From NCBI GenBank assembly GCA_026826555.1, contig JAKSZT010054568.1, positions 10,318,085 through 10,382,084 on the forward strand: DNA of 64,000 bases. The letters run 5' to 3'. The DNA is from Tolypeutes matacus. Lineage: Eukaryota > Chordata > Mammalia > Cingulata > Chlamyphoridae. A model generated the notes under the pieces. That model did no database searches. It was not told where the DNA came from and was given only the letters and a program-made list of their open reading frames with translations. The translations under genes were made by a program, and so were the position numbers. Shown in pieces: positions 59,150 to 64,000 of the stretch (the stretch's first letter is position 1; each line of letters starts with the position of its first letter).

Positions 59150-59223
59150 CCCTGGAGCAGTGTCCCCGTCCCAGGTACCTGCAGAGCCCTGGAGCAGCTT
59201 CCTTGTCCCAGGTACCTGCAGAG
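59150..59223 (+). repeat. 37-bp tandem duplication
   Basis: Two head-to-tail copies of a 37-base unit (ccctggagcag ... gtcccaggtacctgcagag) with about 33 of 37 positions identical. Confidence 0.9.
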
Positions 59224-59449
59224 ATGGCTGTGCTTGTGGGCGGAGCTGTAGTGTCCTGCCCCAGAGGTGGAACAGCAGGTACTAAGGGGTTGGGTTAAAT
59301 GCCAGGAGGCACAAAGAACAGAGGCATGGGAGCCCCTGTGCCTAAATCCACAGTCAGAAATAACACCCCTCTCTATCCAGATGATTCCCAGATCACTCTC
59401 TAATTGCACTTGGATTTGTTCTAAACGCTCCATCCTTCCACCCAGCTTG

Positions 59450-59960
59450 CCGGTGACTTTTACAAGATGGAATTTTCATCATTTTGCTTCTCTGCTTGAG
59501 AGTTTTTAGGAGCCTCTTATTTTCTTCATAAAGAAGTTAAACTCTTCAACGTGATGTACAAATCGCTTCTAGTTCTGGCCCCTCCTTTTCTCGCTAGCCT
59601 GATCTCTTGCCTTGCTCCACTGAGAGTGAGCACTTCTGAAAGACAGAACTTACCTCCAGGCCTCAGTACATATTCCGCCCTTTGCTAGAGTTTGTCTCCC
59701 TCATTTTCGCTTGGATTTTTACTGCCCTTGGCAGAATGATTGGCCTACATATTAGCTCTCCCAAGATGGTCTCCTGACACTTACCCAAGTCCTTGCTCCT
59801 CTATTCCCGCTGCATCCTTTCTCTACTTGTATCACACCATTTCACAACTGTCTGCCTAACTGTCTCACCTTCTCGACTGAGACCCTGGAGGAATGGGAAT
59901 TCTCGTCTTCACCTGGTACGCACTAGGTACACAAAAAATATTTGTTGAATGAAAGCTGAA
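59450..59960 (-). repeat. L2 LINE 3' region, antisense
   Basis: The plus strand has tcttcaacgtgatgtacaaa, ctcttgccttgctccactga, ctcgactgagaccctggagg and aaaaatatttgttgaatgaa, the antisense L2 order and ending. Confidence 0.75.
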
Positions 59961-60107
59961 GATCTTGTAGATAACTTGTAGGATAACCCAGGTCTTTTGA
60001 CTCAAGTCACTTATCTTTGGTTTTTGGAAGAAGTACTCAGTGTATGCATAGAGGTAGAGAGAAAAATTAAGTATGGAAGGTTGACTTTTTCTCAGATCCA
60101 TCTACTG

Positions 60108-60299
60108 CAGGGGTTCTTAACAAGGGCTCTGTGAGCTTGAATTGAAATCCAAAAAACATCATTCTTGTGGGGACGTGTCGGTGCGGGTGGGATATAGTTG
60201 TTAAATAATTCACAGTATAGTGTGGGCTTAGTAAGGGGTCCGTGGTTTTCACCTGACTGGCAAAGGGGTCCGTGGAGCAAAAAAGGTTAAGAGCCCCTG
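60108..60299. mobile_element. hAT-type miniature inverted-repeat element
   Basis: A 192-bp element with terminal inverted repeats caggggttcttaac and (complement of the right end) caggggctcttaac, 13 of 14 identical. It is bounded by a perfect 8-bp target duplication, atctactg (60100-60107 and 60300-60307). An 8-bp duplication with CAGGGG-like ends is characteristic of the hAT superfamily. It encodes nothing and must have been moved by a transposase supplied in trans. Confidence 0.92.
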
Positions 60300-61397
60300 A
60301 TCTACTGGAGTCCAAAAAGATGTCTTTTATTTCTTTTTTTTTTTTTTTTTTTTTGTCAGTACTCCCCATTGTTCCTTAATAGGATTAAGAAAGAGAATGT
60401 CAGGCTAGATTTGGTAATATAGACTTGACATTGACAGATCTCCTGCGTAGCTCAGAATAATGGCTAGCACATTAGAAATGCTGACAGCTTACCATAATTA
60501 GGAGTATCTTTCTATGAACTAAAGGTAGATTCTGAAGGTTTTTCCTAAGTTGCTTTTATTAAAACATGTACCTTGTCTTCCCAGGAATTGAAAGTGATTG
60601 AGTTAATGTTGTTTAAGTTTTAGGTTTCCTGTTAAGTAATTCCAAAATCATGGCTGAGCTGCTATTGCTTCATTGACACCCAGGCCAATTTAAAAATAGA
60701 TCAGTGTGGCCAGTTAGTCAATTATTCTCCTTTCCTGTCAGCTATTGGATTCTGGGATTTGTTCTCTTTGACTGGTTTCATTGTTGTCAGAGAAGCTGCT
60801 AAAAAAATTATAGAACAATAAACCATTGAGCCCCAGACTGAGCAGAGTCAAAGTTGGTTGGGTGCTTTCTTATGCCACTAAAAGTATTTATGATTTCAGA
60901 AACCAGGTTGGTTTTTTCCCTAACTTATCCCTGGAGGAAACACTCTTCTCTTTAGCTGTCTAGTCATTTAAAGAAGAGTTATTGAACTGCCACTTTGTTA
61001 TTGAGAACACTTAGGGTGGTCAAAGGGAAATTTATCCAGAGGTAATGACAGCGAAAATTACTTCCAGGATGAAGGATTATAAATGATCAGGTGGTTTGGG
61101 AACAGATCTGCCGTGAGCTGACGGTTGTTTAGAAGCAATAGTGCTTTTTGAGTCGGTGGAGGTTTTAAGGGGGAAGAAGAGCGGGTCAGGAGTGTGGAGG
61201 CCCCTTGGCTCATGTCTCCTCTTTGCGGTCTGCAGATGGGTAGAGTGCCACTTCTGCAACTGGCCGCTCAAGGCGGTGTGAGCCTTGATTGCATGGTAGC
61301 AACACGGGGGCCAAGCGGGGTCCAGGAGACAGGGTTGTCTTCTCTCTGTTACTAATTTGCACATATTTGTAAAATGCATTTTCCTTGCCTTTCACAG

Positions 61398-61627
61398 GCT
61401 GACCCGAAAGAGCTAATCAAGATGGTCACCAGGCATGTGGCTCGGTATGGACATGAAGCCTGGCCCGAGGACCTCATCTCCCTGACCAGGCAGTTACACT
61501 ACTACAACGAGCGCCTCCTGGACTTCTCTCAGGCTCAGATCCTTCAGGGCCTCGGCAAGGGTGTGGATGTACAGCGGTTTACTGCCGACGACCAGTACAA
61601 AAGGGAAACGATCCTTGGCTTGGCAGA
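61398..61627 (+). CDS. NBAS: NBAS coding exon K (230 bp)
   Basis: The acceptor is cttgcctttcacag and the donor is gtgagc. This is the longest exon in the window; it enters in phase 0 and leaves in phase 2, splitting a Glu codon (GA|A). The translation contains ADPKELIKMVTRHVARYGHE, AWPEDLISLTRQL, YNERLLDFSQAQILQGL and FTADDQYKRETILGLA. This is the longest single block of recognisable NBAS sequence here and is the strongest evidence for the gene assignment. Confidence 0.98.
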
Positions 61628-62019
61628 GTGAGCAAAGCCTTTGTTTCTTGGAGGGGTAGGTTTAAGATGTAGCAGGGCACGTTGAATCAGCAGGACTGTT
61701 AATCACCGTCTTGTGGCCATGCATAGTCAAGTTACATTTCCAGAACATTGACTGCCTAGCCTTTTAAGAAAATGTTTGCCACTGCTTGCTAGTCAAACAT
61801 GTAAATGCCATGGTTTCTTTGGCTAGGATAAATATGGTCATAATGAGATATTTCATTCCTGTTTCTGTCGTTTTGCCCTATCATTCTTGCACTGAGAATT
61901 CTGTCCTCACGTGTTTCTAATTCTGGGAAGTAGGGGTCCAGCAATAGTCTTTCCCAAATGGCCTTCATGTAGATCCAGTGTTTTCTTGGGCTTCCTTACA
62001 TGCCCAGAGATTCTCAAGT

Positions 62020-62420
62020 GTGGCAGTGCCATTCCCTGGTTCAGTCCTTCCATTGGCTTTCCATTTTTTGTAGGATAAGGTAGAGGTCCCCTAGCAGGCC
62101 TGAGAGCCCTACACATTCCTAGTTGTGACTCCGCTTTTCTCACCTTGTCTGTTGGATCCCCCTCTCTTCTCCCTCTTTACCACTTCTGCCTAGTTAATGC
62201 CTATTTATCCGTCACCCTTCAGCTCTCATCTGTATTCTCAGAGTCCTTTGTGGTCTTCTCTTTTAGCACTTACACCATTGCACTTAATTACTGGTTCAGA
62301 TATGGTACCCTCCATTACGCTGTATGCTCCTCAGTAAATTTCTTGCTTGTTTCTGTTTCCTAAGTTGCTAGCACAATACCTGGCACATGTAGAACACATG
62401 AAAGTTTGTTGAGTGTGCTT
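62020..62420 (-). repeat. L2 LINE 3' region, antisense
   Basis: It has ccttccattggctttccatt, aggataaggtagaggtcccc, cttttagcacttacaccatt, gctagcacaatacctggcac and gaaagtttgttgagtg, the antisense L2 3' end. Confidence 0.75.
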
Positions 62421-62489
62421 TCTCAGACAATTGATCCTAGGGCAGGGATGCACATCCTTTGCAGTTTTTCTTTAGCTGTAGGTCCTAGA

Positions 62490-62712
62490 GTTCAGCCTCA
62501 GCACTGTGGACATTTTGAACTGGATCGTTCCTTGTTGCAGAGATTGTCCTGTGCCTTGTAGGATGTCCAGCAGCATCCCCAGCCCCTGCCCCCTCCCCCC
62601 GGCCCCTCTAGGGCCTGTAGCACTCTCCGCCTGACCCCACTTGGGATGATTAAAAATATTTCCTGACGTTGCCAGATGGCCCTGGGGTTAAAGTCACCCT
62701 TGGATGAGAAGC
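62490..62712. mobile_element. hAT/Charlie-like miniature element (probable)
   Basis: It contains cagcctcagcactgtggaca, gcagcatccccagcccctgc and cctgacgttgccagatggcc in the order of a known mammalian non-autonomous hAT-type element. The termini are too worn to fix and no target duplication is clear. Confidence 0.6.
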
Positions 62713-62919
62713 CTGGTCCAGACTGTGCCTCAGTGAATAGAAGCGCAGCCCAGTGAAGGAGGCGCTTGGAAGCGCTCTCTGCTTGGCTGCAAAGTGCGCA
62801 TCGTGGCTGTGCTGAGGGCACCCCTGGGCTGGAGAGCAGCTCTGACGCGCGAGCGTCTTCTGCAGGCTGAGGTGACGTTTCTCTTTTCTCTTTCCTGTGG
62901 CTGGTGGACGCTCTTCAAG

Positions 62920-63030
62920 AACCCTCGAGGAGAGCGTCTACGACATTGCTCTTTCTCTGGCACGGCGCTGCCGCGTCTCCCGCTGGGAAGTGCTTATGAG
63001 CCACCTGGAGTTCCTGTTCAGCAGCAGTGG
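62920..63030 (+). CDS. NBAS: NBAS coding exon L (111 bp)
   Basis: The first base completes the Glu codon split at the end of exon K. The exon ends with two bases of a Gly codon (GG) before donor gtaagc, so it is symmetric (phase 2/2). The translation is ETLEESVYDIALSLARR and VSRWEVLMSHLEFLF, ending SSSG. The acceptor is ctcttcaag, with A instead of C or T before the AG, which is an unusual mammalian 3' splice site; the reading frame and family match leave no better choice. The next NBAS exon lies beyond 64000. Confidence 0.95.
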
Positions 63031-64000
63031 GTAAGCACCAGTTCATGTGTCGGTTCACTCCCATCTCTCTCTCCAGGGTCTGTTGTCCAAGATTCTTAAA
63101 GCTGAAACTGAAGTGCAGCTTCAGATTTCCTGTTCAGCTGTGGTAGTTCTTGGTAGTTCTCTCATTGTACATCTTGGATCACCAGTATTCTAACAATAGC
63201 CTGTTAGTTTGTACTTTTCAGTAAGAATAGCCCTGAGTTAGACATGTTACTGTTCATTCACGCACGTGTTTTCACTGAGATCACTGTGTTCCAGGCACAG
63301 GGTTAGATACGGGGGTTGTAATGGGGAGCAGAGCAGGTGCCCAGTGGATGATACTCTACAGGTGATAGTCAACTTAGGACAGAAGCAAAAGTGAAAGGAA
63401 AATTGCAGGAGTACCAAAGAGAGCCTCATTGAAGGGATTTGGCCTAGTTAGGGGAGCCTTTTCTGAGGAATTAACGCTTAGGTGAGACCTAAAGATAAAG
63501 TCAGTTAACTGCTCAAGGAGGAGGGAACTGTTTTCTAGGAAGACAAAACAGTGAGTGTGCAGGGCCTGGGATGGGGAGCGTGATGACTACTCAGGCTCCC
63601 GTGTGGGCGGCGTGGGTGAGAGCCAGCGCGTCAGGGCCGGCATAGTGGGAGGCGACCGGCGGCGGCCCAGGACTCAGAGCAGGCAGCACATCCTCCGAAC
63701 GTGGGAAGGTGAGCGTGAGGGAGCGGTGACAATATGATTGGGCATGTGTCTTAAAACGATGGGAAAGAGTCTGCAGTGGCCAGGGTGGGCTCATGGCCAT
63801 GGGGGCTGCTGCCGGAGGAGGCTCCTGGCAGTGGCCACGCTGTGGAGTGGAGTTGTAAAGATGGAGGAGAGGTGAGAATGGGTTTCAGAGGTACTTAGAG
63901 GATGAAAGAGATAGTATGTAATAAATTGGATATGAGAATAAACTACATATGAGGGTGAGTACAGGGGAGGTGTCAGAATCTTCTCCAGGTTTTTACTTGG
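63031..64000 (+). other. NBAS intron after exon L (5' part)
   Basis: It contains GA-rich old-repeat-like text from about 63250 (ctgtgttccaggcacagggt, cttaggtgagacctaaagat). Short overlapping frames at 63555-63800 have no family match. The next exon is outside the window. Confidence 0.6.

Larger units (their letters stand above)
53228..61397 (+). other. NBAS intron J-K (8,170 bp)
   Basis: 53.2-56.6 kb: no repeat is securely assigned; 54060-54210 looks like an antisense MIR/L2 scrap and 54370-54620 is L2-like. 56.66-57.05 kb: a DAS dimer. 57.1-58.7 kb: mostly unassigned, with MIR-like antisense text at 58320-58390. 58.7-59.4 kb: a GC-rich stretch with a 37-bp duplication and a long antisense open frame. 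59.45-59.96 kb: L2. 60.11-60.30 kb: a hAT miniature element, followed by a T-run at 60334-60354. 60.4-61.4 kb: no assigned feature. Confidence 0.7.
61628..62919 (+). other. NBAS intron K-L (1,292 bp)
   Basis: It holds an L2 remnant (about 62020-62420) and a hAT/Charlie-like miniature element (about 62490-62712), and otherwise nothing that I can assign. Confidence 0.75.
1..64000 (+). other. NBAS: NBAS gene, internal part (12 exons and introns; both ends outside the window)
   Basis: Twelve GT-AG exons join into one open frame of about 516 codons whose sequence I recognise as the C-terminal half of NBAS. From family knowledge, NBAS is a large (about 2,370 residues in human) peripheral ER protein with an N-terminal beta-propeller and a Sec39 alpha-solenoid. 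It joins RINT1 and ZW10 in the NRZ complex, which tethers COPI vesicles at the ER with the syntaxin-18 SNAREs, and it has also been linked to nonsense-mediated decay. Human recessive variants cause fever-triggered liver failure and the SOPH short-stature syndrome. The part seen here should be helical solenoid downstream of, or at the end of, the Sec39 region. Exon phases agree at every junction and no stop interrupts the frame, so this is the active gene and not a processed copy. The promoter, the first exons and the last exons are not in the window. Confidence 0.95.

Overview
The window is nuclear DNA from a placental mammal, almost certainly a xenarthran and most likely an armadillo (Dasypus-like). 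The evidence is nine tRNA-derived SINE loci of the DAS type (single and dimeric, some nearly identical to each other), L1 3' ends of a form I associate with xenarthran sequence, and long GT-AG introns. A run of 10 Ns at 19005-19014 shows it is a draft assembly.

The only gene I can support is NBAS (neuroblastoma-amplified sequence, the NAG/Sec39-family subunit of the NBAS-RINT1-ZW10 tether), read on the + strand. Twelve coding exons were located by reading through splice sites: 2594-2706, 6217-6330, 13161-13274, 14935-15092, 15890-15979, 38718-38885, 41205-41318, 41584-41704, 52199-52275, 53090-53227, 61398-61627 and 62920-63030. Together they give 1,548 coding nt (about 516 codons) in one uninterrupted frame with matching phases at every junction. 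They cover part of the C-terminal half of the protein. Neither the start nor the stop codon lies in the window; the gene continues on both sides.

The rest (about 97.5%) is intron. Region by region: 1-2593 is an upstream intron with a MIR and L1-like remnants; 2.7-13 kb carries four DAS insertions and a group of MaLR-like LTRs; 16-38.7 kb is one 22.7-kb intron with a collapsed minisatellite around the assembly gap, several L2 and L1 remnants, a large mostly antisense L1-rich block (about 28.5-36.4 kb) and long simple-sequence tracts; 41.7-52 kb and 53-61 kb hold L2/MIR/L1 remnants, one dimeric DAS SINE and a textbook hAT miniature element; 63-64 kb is the start of the next intron.

No RNA gene, promoter, CpG island, CRISPR or independent second gene is supported. 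Most open frames in the window lie in introns or repeats. I found no new biological system. The more unusual points are the gap inside a minisatellite growing from an LTR end, a near-identical inverted SINE pair flanking three NBAS exons, a well-preserved hAT miniature element, and a cryptic splice acceptor followed by an 11-Glu frame.
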